Positions 16,726 to 24,993 of a stretch of DNA of 43,477 nucleotides are shown here, piece after piece. The notes beneath the pieces were generated by a model, which saw only the letters and a program-made list of their open reading frames with translations, ran no database searches and had not been told where the DNA came from. Source of the stretch: Faecalicatena fissicatena (GTDB lineage Bacteria > Bacillota > Clostridia > Lachnospirales > Lachnospiraceae); assembly GCA_001028025.1 (NCBI GenBank), contig LDAQ01000016.1:1-43477 (forward strand). Reading direction: 5' to 3'. Each line of letters opens with the position of its first letter. Within the stretch, counting starts at the first letter, position 1. The position numbers were made by a program, and so were the translations under genes.

Positions 16726-16764
16726 AAAAATACCGTAAACCCAGTAATCACTGAGTTTACGGTA
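16726..16764 (-). terminator. Terminator of the six-tRNA operon
   Basis: On the minus strand TACCGTAAAC pairs with GTTTACGGTA (10 bp, with further CAGT/ACTG pairing inside) and is followed by TTTTTATG. It lies 10 bp after tRNA-Lys. Confidence 0.85.
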
Positions 16765-16774
16765 CTTCCTATAA

Positions 16775-16847
16775 TGAGCGTGCGGGGATTCGAACCCCGG
16801 ACAACTTGATTAAAAGTCAAGTGCTCTACCACCTGAGCTACACGCCC
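16775..16847 (-). tRNA. tRNA-Lys (anticodon TTT)
   Basis: Acceptor GGGCGTG/CACGCTC (one G-U pair), D-arm GTAGCTCAGGTGG, anticodon stem CTTGA/TCAAG with loop CTTTTAA, T-arm GGTTCGAATCC. Last tRNA of the operon. Confidence 0.95.
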
Positions 16848-16884
16848 TTATATTATTCAATTATCCCGCCTGTGCCCAGGCAAA

Positions 16885-16956
16885 CTGGGCTAGCTGGATT
16901 CGAACCAGCGAATGCAGGAGTCAAAGTCCTGTGCCTTACCGCTTGGCGATAGCCCA
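16885..16956 (-). tRNA. tRNA-Gln (anticodon TTG)
   Basis: Acceptor TGGGCTA/TAGCCCA with discriminator G, anticodon stem CAGGA/TCCTG with loop CTTTGAC, T-arm GGTTCGAATCC. Confidence 0.95.
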
Positions 16957-17002
16957 ATAAAGACTTATATCTGACACTGCGTTGCCAGTACTGAAAAACA
17001 AG

Positions 17003-17077
17003 GGTGGGTGATGGGACTCGAACCCACGATATCCAGAACCACAATCTGGCGCGCTAACCAACTGCACCACACCCACC
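17003..17077 (-). tRNA. tRNA-His (anticodon GTG)
   Basis: Acceptor GTGGGTG/CACCCAC. An extra genomic G before position 1 can pair with discriminator C, as expected for the G-1 of tRNA-His. Anticodon stem CCAGA/TCTGG with loop TTGTGGT. Confidence 0.95.
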
Positions 17078-17081
17078 ACAA

Positions 17082-17155
17082 CGAGCCTGGGGGGATTCGA
17101 ACCCTCGACCTACGGCTTAGAAGGCCGTTGCTCTATCCAACTGAGCTACAGACTC
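17082..17155 (-). tRNA. tRNA-Arg (anticodon TCT)
   Basis: Acceptor GAGTCTG/CAGGCTC (one G-U pair), anticodon stem ACGGC/GCCGT with loop CTTCTAA, T-arm GGTTCGAATCC. It lies only 4 bases after tRNA-His in genome order. Confidence 0.95.
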
Positions 17156-17204
17156 TTATGAAGTTATCCCCTGTCTCGGTCCTTACAACATACTGCTGTA
17201 AGAA

Positions 17205-17275
17205 AGCGGGTGATGGGAATCGAACCCACGTATCCAGCTTGGAAGGCTGGTGTTCTACCATTGAACTACACCCGC
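17205..17275 (-). tRNA. tRNA-Gly (anticodon TCC)
   Basis: Acceptor GCGGGTG/CACCCGC with discriminator T, anticodon stem CCAGC/GCTGG with loop CTTCCAA. 71 nt. Confidence 0.95.
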
Positions 17276-17279
17276 ACTA

Positions 17280-17354
17280 TCGGGGTGACAGGATTCGAAC
17301 CTGCGACCTCCTGGTCCCAAACCAGGCGCTCTAGCCAAGCTGAGCCACACCCCG
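17280..17354 (-). tRNA. tRNA-Pro (anticodon TGG)
   Basis: Acceptor CGGGGTG/CACCCCG with discriminator A, anticodon stem CCTGG/CCAGG with loop TTTGGGA. First tRNA of the operon, only 4 bases from tRNA-Gly. Confidence 0.95.
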
Positions 17355-17394
17355 ATGTAGTTATGCTTGTCACTTTTTCCGTGACGCAATAGTT

Positions 17395-17423
17395 ATTATA
17401 TAATAAGGTTCAGCTTATGTCAA
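17395..17423 (-). promoter_or_regulatory. Consensus promoter of the tRNA operon
   Basis: TTGACA (17418-17423), 17-bp spacer, TATAAT (17395-17400) on the minus strand: a full consensus sigma-A promoter, as expected for a stable-RNA operon. Confidence 0.9.
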
Positions 17424-17508
17424 CAATAATTTTTTATTTTTTTCCTTATTTTTTTACATTTTTTTTACAGGCAGCTATTTTAGCCCAAAAACGCCTGATT
17501 TCAAACCT

Positions 17509-17991
17509 TCAGTCCAGATAATACTGGTGGAAACTAAGCTTCTCTTTTTCATCCAGCTCCATAATCATATAGCTTCCCTTGCGCCCCTCCTGTCTCGGGT
17601 ATGAGACGCTGCCCGGGTTCAGGACCGTAATTTCCTTCCCCTGGTCGAGGTATGGGCGGTGCGTATGGCCAAACATTACGATATCTGCATTGCGGGCCTT
17701 TCCCTCTTCTTTGATATATTCCGGATCCAGAGATACATAGTAGCCATGTCCGTGGGTGATAAAAACTTTATAACTTCCAATACAAAACTCTTCTTCCCTG
17801 GGAAGATCGGAAAAAAAGTCATTATTGCCCCTTACCATATGTTTATCACAGTCCACTACCGCGTTGAGATACTCCTCTCCGCCTTCCACGTCGCCAAGAT
17901 GGATAAACATATCCACTGCACCGGCCTGATCCAGTATTCTGTCCAAATTAAAGTGATTTCCATGCGTATCGCTAACGATCAAAACTTTCAT
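17509..17991 (-). CDS. YfcE/MJ0936-family metallophosphoesterase
   Basis: A 160-residue calcineurin-like phosphodiesterase. The metal-binding motifs appear in order: SDTHGN near the N-terminus (D-x-H), HLGDVEGG (GD), MVRGNND (GN-H/D), FITHGHGYY and MFGHTHRPY (GHTH). Its length is normal for the YfcE group, which hydrolyses phosphodiesters in vitro and whose natural substrate is unclear. An ATG three codons upstream (18000) is also open, but the AGGG is then adjacent to it; the chosen ATG has AGGG nine bases upstream. In Firmicutes this gene commonly follows rdgB, as here (RdgB is 84 bp upstream). Confidence 0.9.
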   Translation of the reverse strand: MKVLIVSDTHGNHFNLDRILDQAGAVDMFIHLGDVEGGEEYLNAVVDCDKHMVRGNNDFFSDLPREEEFCIGSYKVFITHGHGYYVSLDPEYIKEEGKARNADIVMFGHTHRPYLDQGKEITVLNPGSVSYPRQEGRKGSYMIMELDEKEKLSFHQYYLD

Positions 17992-18074
17992 TTTATTCAT
18001 CCCTGTTCTTAATTTATCTATTATTTACGGCTCTGCTGAAAATCTGCCTGCAGGTCATATATTACTTGATCCCC

Positions 18075-18677
18075 TTAGGTATACTTTCTTTCCATGATCT
18101 CGCGCATTGCCCGCAGGGCATTCCCTCTGTGGCTGAGTTCATTCTTCTTATCCGGTTCCATCTGTGCAGTCGTGCAGCCATATTCCGGTACATAAAAGAT
18201 CGGGTCATACCCAAAGCCATTATCGCCTGTGATCTCGTGTCCAATGATCCCTTCTATCGTCCCCCTGACAGTCTCTGAAGTCCCGTCCGGGAAAACAGCC
18301 GCAATCGCGCACACGAAGCGTGCTGTACGCTGTTCATCCGGCACGTTTTCCAGCTGATCCAGAAGCATCTGGTTTTTGACATCATAGGAGGTGTCAACGC
18401 CTGCATATCTTGCAGAATATATTCCGGGAGCCTTGTCCAGATAATCGATCTCCAGCCCGGAATCATCCGCAAGTATCACGTCATCCGGGAGTAACTCTGC
18501 GATTGCTTTCGCCTTGATCATCGCATTCTCTTCAAAAGTTGTCCCGTCCTCCACAATATCAATATCGATTCCCGCCTCTTTCATAGAGTATATCGGGATC
18601 CCAAGATCAGCCAGAATCATATGGATCTCTTCCATCTTGTTTTTGTTGCCTGTTGCAAAAATGATTCTTTTGTCCAT
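18075..18677 (-). CDS. rdgB: XTP/dITP diphosphatase (RdgB/HAM1)
   Basis: A 200-residue house-cleaning nucleotide pyrophosphatase that removes non-canonical purine triphosphates (dITP, XTP) and releases the monophosphate and pyrophosphate. It shows the family N-terminus IIFATGNKNKMEEI, the acidic metal site ILADDSGLEIDYL near residue 68, the APGIYSARYAG motif, and the C-terminal GFGYDPIFYVPEYGCTTAQM with a final SHRGNAL. Length is normal. It follows the RlmL-like gene by 12 bp, forming a housekeeping unit with the methyltransferase and phosphodiesterase. Confidence 0.94.
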   Translation of the reverse strand: MDKRIIFATGNKNKMEEIHMILADLGIPIYSMKEAGIDIDIVEDGTTFEENAMIKAKAIAELLPDDVILADDSGLEIDYLDKAPGIYSARYAGVDTSYDVKNQMLLDQLENVPDEQRTARFVCAIAAVFPDGTSETVRGTIEGIIGHEITGDNGFGYDPIFYVPEYGCTTAQMEPDKKNELSHRGNALRAMREIMERKYT

Positions 18678-18689
18678 ATCTATTTTCCT

Positions 18690-19841
18690 CTATTCCTTTG
18701 GCTTCGGAGGTCTCGGCCCCATGAACTGGTAAAAATATGTTTTGATCATACCGTTATAGATCTTACGGTTCTTATCCGCCGTCCGTCCAAAATACCGCTC
18801 GGCATCCTCATAGCTGGTAATCATATATGCAGACCAGCTGTCCAGATTGCGGAAGCTCTCTCCGAATTCCTGATAAAGCAATGCCAGCGCCTGCTTCTCC
18901 TCCAGCCTTTCTCCATAAGGAGGGTTGGTAATAATAAACCCATATTTTTTGGGATGGCTCAGGTCTCTGACATCCCGCTGCTGAAAATGGATCATATGGT
19001 CCACTCCGGCATCCTGCGCATTCTGTCTCGCCGCCTTCACTACGCTTGCATCTATATCATATCCCTGGATATCTACTTCCACATCCTCCTCAATCAGGTC
19101 ATTCGCCTCATCCACCGCCTCATACCACGCATGGCGGGAGATCACATTCTTCCAGTCTTCCGCAAGGAATGACCGGTTCATACCGGGCGCTATATTCGCC
19201 GCCATCATGGCTGCCTCTATAGGAAATGTACCGCTGCCGCAGAAAGGATCCACCAGAATCCGGTCCCTGCTCCAGGGCGTCAGCATAATCAGTGCCGCGG
19301 CCAGAGTCTCTGTAATAGGAGCCTTGCTGGACAGCTGACGGTATCCTCTCTTATGCAGGGATACTCCGGAAGTATCGATCCCCACCGTAACCATATCCTT
19401 CATCAGGAACACACGGATCGGGTATGACGCTCCATTCTCCTCAAACCATTTCATATGGTAATGCACTTTCATTCGCTCTACCATAGCTTTTTTCATAATC
19501 GACTGTATATCTGACGGGCTGAAAAGCTTGCTCTTCACTGAAGCGGCCTTGGCCACCCAGAACTTGCCATCCTTCGGGATAAACGTCTCCCAGGGAATCT
19601 CTTTGGTATTTTCAAATAATTCGTCAAAGGATTCAGCCTTGAAGCATCCCACTTTCAATAAAATACGTTCTGCGGTGCGGAGAAATATATTCGCCCTGCA
19701 GATTGCCTTCTCATCTCCATAAAAAGTTACTCTTCCGTCTTCCACCTGTGCAATCTCATACCCCAGATCCTGAATTTCTCTCTTCAGAACCGCCTCCAGG
19801 CCAAAATGGCAAGGTGCTATCAATTCCAGTGTATTATTCAT
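18690..19841 (-). CDS. THUMP-domain class I RNA methyltransferase (RlmL/YpsC family)
   Basis: A 383-residue SAM-dependent RNA base methyltransferase. The N-terminus (LELIAPCHFGLEAVLKREI) and residues 45-155 form the ferredoxin-like/THUMP RNA-binding part. The Rossmann methyltransferase half has LVDPFCGSGTFPIEAAMMA (SAM site), DIDASVVKAARQNA, and the N2-guanine/N6-adenine type catalytic motif ITNPPYGERL near residue 300. This architecture matches proteins that make m2G in 23S rRNA. The ATG at 19841 has GGAGG five bases upstream; an in-frame TTG four codons earlier lies within that site. Confidence 0.92.
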   Translation of the reverse strand: MNNTLELIAPCHFGLEAVLKREIQDLGYEIAQVEDGRVTFYGDEKAICRANIFLRTAERILLKVGCFKAESFDELFENTKEIPWETFIPKDGKFWVAKAASVKSKLFSPSDIQSIMKKAMVERMKVHYHMKWFEENGASYPIRVFLMKDMVTVGIDTSGVSLHKRGYRQLSSKAPITETLAAALIMLTPWSRDRILVDPFCGSGTFPIEAAMMAANIAPGMNRSFLAEDWKNVISRHAWYEAVDEANDLIEEDVEVDIQGYDIDASVVKAARQNAQDAGVDHMIHFQQRDVRDLSHPKKYGFIITNPPYGERLEEKQALALLYQEFGESFRNLDSWSAYMITSYEDAERYFGRTADKNRKIYNGMIKTYFYQFMGPRPPKPKE

Positions 19842-19918
19842 CAAATCCTCCAATCGGACAATATAATAAAATCTTTATCTATATTATTTTACAATATATG
19901 TATACATATTACTATAAA

Positions 19919-19957
19919 TTTAGGACGTAGTAAAGTTGAACTTTACTACGTCCTAAA
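19919..19957. repeat. 39-bp perfect palindrome, copy 1
   Basis: A 19-bp arm beginning TTTAGGACGTAGTAAAG pairs perfectly with its complement around a single central G. A diverged second copy is at 24994-25032. It lies between the DeoR gene and the RlmL-like gene. There is no U-run, so it is not a canonical terminator. Confidence 0.85.
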
Positions 19958-20035
19958 CCTGTGTCCAATATCGCTGCCGTTCACAGGCAAGCCTGTAAAC
20001 AGTAACCCAATTTCGGCAATTTTCCCTCCGGCCTT

Positions 20036-20782
20036 CTAGCGAATAGAAATGATATTGCTGCAGTTTTCGAATATATTTTGAGGAATATAATTGGTTAAAA
20101 TAGTTGCGCTTGAAAACTCGCCAAATGTTACCGAACATACATTTCCAAACTTTGCCGTATCGCACAGCATATATTTCTTTTGGGACTTTTCCATCGCTTT
20201 TTGCTTTACCAGTGCTTCACTGACATCCGGCGTAGTGTATCCATTTTTTTTGTTAATACCGTTTGCGCCGAAAAAACCTATTGTGAAGTTATATTTATCC
20301 AGGCAGTTTAAGGCTTCTCCGCCAACAACTGCCTCTGTAGATTCCTTCAGTTCCCCCCCTATGATCATGGTTTTGAATCCCATTGCTGACAGCCGCCGCG
20401 CATGTGAAACCCCATTCGTTACATAAGTAGCCGTTCTTTCCTGAATATAATCTATCATATAGCCGGTTGTTGTCCCCGCATCCAGATATACAAAATCGTC
20501 CTTTTTTATCATTGAAGCTGCATACCTTGCAATTTTAATCTTCTCTGTCTGGTTAACTTCTTCTCTGTTAGAAACCTTTTCATCCGTTGTATAAAACGAA
20601 TCGCCTGCCAATACAGCTCCCCCGAAAACTTTAACCAGCTTGCCTTCTTTGTGCAGGGCAGTAAGATCCCGCCTTATCGTTGATTCTGATGTGGAGAACT
20701 CTTCCATCAGCTCGTGGAGTGTCACACTTTTTCTGTTTTCCAGAAGTTTTAAAATCTCCTGATGTCTTTTTCTGAGCAGCAC
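20036..20782 (-). CDS. DeoR-family transcriptional regulator
   Basis: A 248-residue regulator starting at GTG 20782 (AGGAGG nine bases upstream; the frame is open 14 codons further, but that adds unrelated residues). The N-terminal winged helix reads RHQEILKLLENRKSVTLHEL and STSESTIRRDLTALHKEGKL, with the DeoR signature FGGAVL after it. The C-terminal DeoR sensor domain, related to sugar-phosphate isomerases, contains YLDAGTTTGYM and FGANGINKKNGYTTPDVSEA. It is last in the fructose-type PTS operon, so it is probably the FruR-like repressor responding to fructose 1-phosphate or a related ester. Repeated AT-rich CCAAAAAT elements upstream of the operon promoter are its candidate targets. Confidence 0.9.
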   Translation of the reverse strand: MLLRKRHQEILKLLENRKSVTLHELMEEFSTSESTIRRDLTALHKEGKLVKVFGGAVLAGDSFYTTDEKVSNREEVNQTEKIKIARYAASMIKKDDFVYLDAGTTTGYMIDYIQERTATYVTNGVSHARRLSAMGFKTMIIGGELKESTEAVVGGEALNCLDKYNFTIGFFGANGINKKNGYTTPDVSEALVKQKAMEKSQKKYMLCDTAKFGNVCSVTFGEFSSATILTNYIPQNIFENCSNIISIR

Positions 20783-20882
20783 TTTCACCCACCTCCTGTA
20801 AACGGCTGTTGCTTTTCCCTGCACTTATTATACCTGTATCGTTTTTCGATTTCAATCCTCTGTCTGCTTATATATTTTTCTA

Positions 20883-21998
20883 TTACTCTTTTGAATACTC
20901 CTTTGCATACTCAAACATTCTGACTACATTTTCCGGTGGTATGTCCGATTGTATGTGATTGCATGAGCCAAGTATAAATCCGCCGTCTTTCCCTAGGATA
21001 TCGATCAGCCTTTTCACCTCATTTTCTACCTGTTCAACCGATCCCACCATTGCTTTCTGAGTATCAACTGCTCCATGAAAACAGATTCTGTCCCCGAATT
21101 TATTCTTTAATGTGACTGGATCCATACCTTCTGCCGAGGTCTGAACCGGGTTTAGTATATCAACGCCGCAGTCGATCAAATCTTCAATAATATCTGCGAT
21201 TGCTCCGCAGCTGTGAAGGTAAATCTTTGCCTGAGGCGCTTTTTGTTTTATTGCCTGATTCAGCCTTTTTCTGGCCGGGAAGATAAATTCCCGATACGCC
21301 TCCGGTGAAAGAAGCAGGCTTTGCTGGCTTCCATAATCGTCTCCTGATTCAACAATATCAACATATTCTCCAACCTGATCCAGCAGATATTCATACATTT
21401 CAATCTGCACATCCAGTATTTTCTCTATCAGGGCATGAGCAAACTCCGGATCTGTGATCGTATCTACCATGAAATTTTCCATACCTCTCAGCCAGCAGGC
21501 AATTTCTAATATACCGTTGCATGGCATACGCAGAGAGATCGCATACTCGTTTTCCTCGTAAAGCTTTTCTGCCCGCGCTCTCATACCGGTTACATCCAGC
21601 ATATCTGCCGCTTTGGGCCACAGATAAGAATCTAAGTCTTCTATTTCCGCGTCTTCCAGCGGATTTTTTACCGTTTCTACATATAGTCCGGTATCTCTTT
21701 GAACAAGCCCCCATTCATTTGAAAAAGTGCCGTCTTCGTGATATATCGGATACTCCTCCGACTGCTTTGCAAAAACTCTTCTGATGTCTATTTCAAGCTT
21801 ATCCAGGATTCGCTCATCATAATAGCATACATTGGACCCCTTCCTGTATGGTTCAATATCGCCGTCTATCTTTAAGTATTCCTTAACCTGAAAGTAAGCC
21901 TTATCCACCATACTGCAGGCTGTTCCGCCCAAATCCAGCGGGATTCTGTCAGCAGTCTTATGATTGATTGCGCATAATACTCGTTCTTTTGATGTCAT
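20883..21998 (-). CDS. UroD-fold methyltransferase-like protein, PTS-operon paralogue C
   Basis: A 371-residue UroD-superfamily protein beginning MTSKERVLCAINHKTADRIP. Unlike its two relatives in the first operon, it keeps the zinc-ligand pattern of MtaA/CmuA-type methyltransferases: HSCG near residue 265 (H-x-C) and GSCNHIQ near residue 345 (final Cys). Other family landmarks are WPKAADMLDV, ESGDDYGSQQSLLLSP and DILNPVQTSAEGMD. The ATG at 21998 has AAAGGA eight bases upstream; an ATG at 22016 overlaps the EIIBC stop as ATGA and is the alternative. It is sandwiched between PTS genes and their regulator. Substrate unknown; haem biosynthesis is unlikely. Confidence 0.87.
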   Translation of the reverse strand: MTSKERVLCAINHKTADRIPLDLGGTACSMVDKAYFQVKEYLKIDGDIEPYRKGSNVCYYDERILDKLEIDIRRVFAKQSEEYPIYHEDGTFSNEWGLVQRDTGLYVETVKNPLEDAEIEDLDSYLWPKAADMLDVTGMRARAEKLYEENEYAISLRMPCNGILEIACWLRGMENFMVDTITDPEFAHALIEKILDVQIEMYEYLLDQVGEYVDIVESGDDYGSQQSLLLSPEAYREFIFPARKRLNQAIKQKAPQAKIYLHSCGAIADIIEDLIDCGVDILNPVQTSAEGMDPVTLKNKFGDRICFHGAVDTQKAMVGSVEQVENEVKRLIDILGKDGGFILGSCNHIQSDIPPENVVRMFEYAKEYSKE

Positions 21999-22012
21999 AA
22001 ATCTTTCCTTTC

Positions 22013-23410
22013 TCATTTATGATTCTTTTTTGCCTTAATCCCTTTTAAGAAATTGACCATAAGTGCTGATACTACCATACCAACAGCGGTACACAACAGG
22101 AATAATAACGGTTTGTTCACGAGGCCCATTACGAATATACCGCCATGAGGCGCCTGCAATGTAAGGTTAAACGCCATTGCCATTCCTCCGGCCACTGCAG
22201 AACCTACCATAAGAGACGGAATTACACGAAGCGGATCTGCTCCCGCAAACGGAATTGCTCCTTCCGCAATAAATGAAGCACCTAAAAGCCATGCGGTCTT
22301 ACCACTCTCCCGTTCTGCCGGTGTATATAAATCTTTCCTCAGTACTGTTGCCAGAGCCATCGCCAAAGAAGGTACCATACCGGAAGCCATACTTGCCGCC
22401 TGCGGTCCATATACACCTTCTGCCAGAAGTCCTACACCAAACATGTATGCAACCTTATTAACCGGGCCGCCCAGGTCGAACGCCAGCATGGCCCCAATTA
22501 CGGCCCCCAGTAAAATACCGCTGCTATTGGACATATTGGTCAGCCAGTTTGTCATTGCACTCTGAAGCATAACACAAGGCGGCGCTACTACAAAATACAT
22601 CAGTAAGCCTACAATGAATGTGGAAAAAAGAGGAATAATCAGTACCGGCTTTAACCCTGCCAGGGCTTTTGGCATCTTAATCTTTTTAATCGCCCATGCA
22701 ATGATACCGGCAAGCAGACCGCCGATAATACCGCCAATAAATCCGGGGCTTGGATCCAGCTGCGTTACAATCAGTCCGGCTACCATACCTGGTGCAATTC
22801 CCGGCCTGTCCGCCATGGAGTATGCAATAAAACCGGCCATAATTGGGATCATGACACTAAATGCGATTCCGCCTATTTTATTCAGATAAAAGGGCAGGGA
22901 ACCTTCTACTCCTGATGCCTCAATGCCAAACATAAAGGAAATAGCAATCATGATACCGCCTGCTGCCACAAATGGAATCATGTAGGATACGCCTGTCATC
23001 AAATGCTTCGGTATTCTCTTAAGCAGATTAAGAAATGTATCCGCCTCCTGCTCTTCGTTTGCTTTTTCTTTTGCACTTCCCCCTGTATAAAGTGGATAAT
23101 TGTCATCTCCAGCTGCATCTATCGCCCTTTTAATTACGGTTTCCGTATTATGTATGGTATCTGATACAGACGCTTCAACGATCTTTTTGCCGTGAAACAT
23201 CGTCTTATCCACGGACACTCCAACGCCCAGGATTACCACATCAGCTTCCCTGATTTCCTGATCGGTCAGCCTGTTTTCTATCCCCACAGATCCTCTCGTC
23301 TCAACCTTTATCCCAATTGACATTTTTTTTGCTGCTTCAGCTAATTTTTCTGCTGCCATATAAGTATGCGCGATACCCGTCGGACAAGCTGTAACTCCTA
23401 CAAATTTCAT
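22013..23410 (-). CDS. fruA: PTS fructose-type EIIBC
   Basis: A 465-residue phosphotransferase permease. The EIIB domain (1-100) starts MKFVGVTACPTGIAHTYMAA with phospho-accepting Cys9. A hydrophilic linker (about 100-130) leads to the EIIC membrane domain with roughly nine or ten transmembrane segments; MIPFVAAGGIMIAI, RPGIAPGMVAGLI and the conserved PFAGADPLRVIPSLMVG are typical of the fructose family. ATGA couples its start to the EIIA stop. The organisation (separate EIIA, then EIIBC with no HPr domain) is common in Firmicutes. Fructose or a related hexose is imported as the 1-phosphate, matching the adjacent kinase. Confidence 0.92.
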   Translation of the reverse strand: MKFVGVTACPTGIAHTYMAAEKLAEAAKKMSIGIKVETRGSVGIENRLTDQEIREADVVILGVGVSVDKTMFHGKKIVEASVSDTIHNTETVIKRAIDAAGDDNYPLYTGGSAKEKANEEQEADTFLNLLKRIPKHLMTGVSYMIPFVAAGGIMIAISFMFGIEASGVEGSLPFYLNKIGGIAFSVMIPIMAGFIAYSMADRPGIAPGMVAGLIVTQLDPSPGFIGGIIGGLLAGIIAWAIKKIKMPKALAGLKPVLIIPLFSTFIVGLLMYFVVAPPCVMLQSAMTNWLTNMSNSSGILLGAVIGAMLAFDLGGPVNKVAYMFGVGLLAEGVYGPQAASMASGMVPSLAMALATVLRKDLYTPAERESGKTAWLLGASFIAEGAIPFAGADPLRVIPSLMVGSAVAGGMAMAFNLTLQAPHGGIFVMGLVNKPLLFLLCTAVGMVVSALMVNFLKGIKAKKNHK

Positions 23411-23871
23411 CCCAAATCCCCCACTTCCTCTATAATATAATTGTATAGTTCCTTACGATCCTCTGTCTTCAGCAGTGTCTCCATAAATTCCTGGTGCACC
23501 AGTTTTCTGGATAACTTTGCCAGTACCTGCAGATGTGTATTATTTTCATCACCAGCAGGCATGATCAAAGCAATTGCCACTCTCACGGGCTGTCCGTCCA
23601 TTGACTTCCAGTCTATTCCGTTCTCAAAACGAAATACTGCAATCATCGGGTTCTTTAATCTCTTTACTTTGGCATGTGGAATTGCCAGCTGCTCTCCAAA
23701 CCCTGTAGAATCCATCTTCTCTCTTTTTAAAAACATTTTCTTCAGTTCCGAGGCCTTTACCCCCGCATATTCACTGCACTTTTCACTTATGAGTTCTAAT
23801 GCAGAATCTAAAGTGTCAGATTTTGGTGACTGATTCACAAAAATATATTCCGGCTTTAATAAATCTCTCAT
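23407..23871 (-). CDS. PTS fructose-type EIIA
   Basis: A 154-residue PTS_EIIA_2 domain protein. The phosphorylated His is His66 in GEQLAIPHAKV, followed by the family's MIAVFRFENGIDW and VRVAIALIMPAGDENNTHLQ with the second conserved His. It passes phosphate from HPr to Cys9 of the EIIBC encoded next. Start and stop both overlap the neighbouring genes as ATGA, so kinase, EIIA and EIIBC are translationally coupled. Confidence 0.93.
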   Translation of the reverse strand: MRDLLKPEYIFVNQSPKSDTLDSALELISEKCSEYAGVKASELKKMFLKREKMDSTGFGEQLAIPHAKVKRLKNPMIAVFRFENGIDWKSMDGQPVRVAIALIMPAGDENNTHLQVLAKLSRKLVHQEFMETLLKTEDRKELYNYIIEEVGDLG

Positions 23872-24800
23872 CTCTTCTCCTCTTTGATCTTCTCTTCGTC
23901 AAACTGTGCTAATATCCTGTATATCTCTTCCTTTGTAGCAAGATTTTCTGAAAATGCACTGGCGCTTCCGGACGCGACTCCCATCTGAAAGGCTCTCTCA
24001 TAATCGCCCTCTTCCAGCCAGCCTGCCAGAAAGCCTGCAACCATTGAATCGCCGGCTCCCACCCCATTTACCAGCCTGCCTTTTGGTGCGGGGGCATCAA
24101 ATATCTGACCATTTTCTGCAACTAATATGGCACCGTCTCCTGCCATAGATACAAGTACATTACGTGCCCCCATATGCTGCAGCTCCTTTGCATATCTGAT
24201 GATATCTTTTCGTTCCCGCAGTTCTTTTTCAAATATCTCACCTAATTCAAAACTGTTGGGTTTAATTAAAAATGGATGGTTATCAAGCACATTCACTAAC
24301 AAATCTTTCGTTGCGTCAACAACGACCATAACCTTCTTGTCATATAAACGGTTCATAATATCTTTGTAAATACTGTCCGGTACCGAATACGGAACGCTTC
24401 CTGCAAGTACAAGAATGTCATTTTCTCTCAGCGAATCTAACTGCTGATACAATTGCTGTATGTACTCTGAGGAAATGTATGGTCCCTGTCCGTTAATTTC
24501 AGTTCCTTCAATGGACTTTAGCTTTACATTGATTCTGGAAACGCCTGACGGCAAAAATATAAAATCCTGCTGGCATCCCATTTCTATTACTCTTTTTCTG
24601 ATTTCTTCTCCCACAAAACCTGCAATAAATCCCAGTGCTCTGTTTTCAATTCCAAGTGACTGCAGGATCATGGAAACATTAATCCCCTTGCCCCCCGGAA
24701 GTATCTTTTCTGAAGTGGTTCTATTAGTAACTCCCACCTCAAAATTATCAACGGAAACAATATAGTCTAAAGATGCACTTAGTGTAACCGTATATATCAT
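23868..24800 (-). CDS. fruK: 1-phosphofructokinase (PfkB family)
   Basis: A 310-residue ribokinase-fold sugar kinase converting fructose 1-phosphate to fructose 1,6-bisphosphate (tagatose-6-phosphate kinase is the close alternative). It starts MIYTVTLSASLDYIVSV, with the substrate-site ILPGGKGINVSMILQSLG and the catalytic GAGDSMVAGFLAGW (Asp as base) near residue 250. The ATG at 24800 has GGGGGTGAAGG just upstream; the frame is open 22 codons further without support. First gene of the PTS operon. Confidence 0.92.
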   Translation of the reverse strand: MIYTVTLSASLDYIVSVDNFEVGVTNRTTSEKILPGGKGINVSMILQSLGIENRALGFIAGFVGEEIRKRVIEMGCQQDFIFLPSGVSRINVKLKSIEGTEINGQGPYISSEYIQQLYQQLDSLRENDILVLAGSVPYSVPDSIYKDIMNRLYDKKVMVVVDATKDLLVNVLDNHPFLIKPNSFELGEIFEKELRERKDIIRYAKELQHMGARNVLVSMAGDGAILVAENGQIFDAPAPKGRLVNGVGAGDSMVAGFLAGWLEEGDYERAFQMGVASGSASAFSENLATKEEIYRILAQFDEEKIKEEKR

Positions 24801-24831
24801 TCCTTCACCCCCTTCCAATGAACTTAGCATT

Positions 24832-24860
24832 ATTATATTTTCATATTCGTTCACATTCAA
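24832..24860 (-). promoter_or_regulatory. Promoter of the PTS operon
   Basis: TTGAAT (24855-24860), 17-bp spacer and TATAAT (24832-24837) on the minus strand, about 30 bp before the kinase start. Confidence 0.75.
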
Positions 24861-24873
24861 TCCCAATAATTCA

Positions 24874-24914
24874 CAATTTTTGGGCGTATTTTTCTACAAA
24901 TTCGATATTTTTGG
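24874..24914 (-). promoter_or_regulatory. Candidate DeoR-regulator binding repeats
   Basis: Just upstream of the -35 box the minus strand shows CCAAAAATAT and CCAAAAATTG with a weaker AGAAAAATAC between. Short AT-rich direct repeats of this kind are typical of DeoR/FruR operators. The spacing is irregular, so this is tentative. Confidence 0.35.
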
Positions 24915-24993
24915 ATGTTTTTTTAGCAGTTCCATATAATTCATGACCGTTTGTGTCATTTCAATCATTTCTATTTTCATACTCATACAGAAA

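Noticed and set aside
16853..17392. Several ORFs of 60-108 codons across the tRNA cluster
   Set aside because: They are antisense or sense shadows of the six tRNA genes.
24856..24870. ATTGGGATTG near the PTS promoter as a LacI operator
   Set aside because: Only one half-site is present; the second arm TCCCAAT is missing, so a chance match is more likely.
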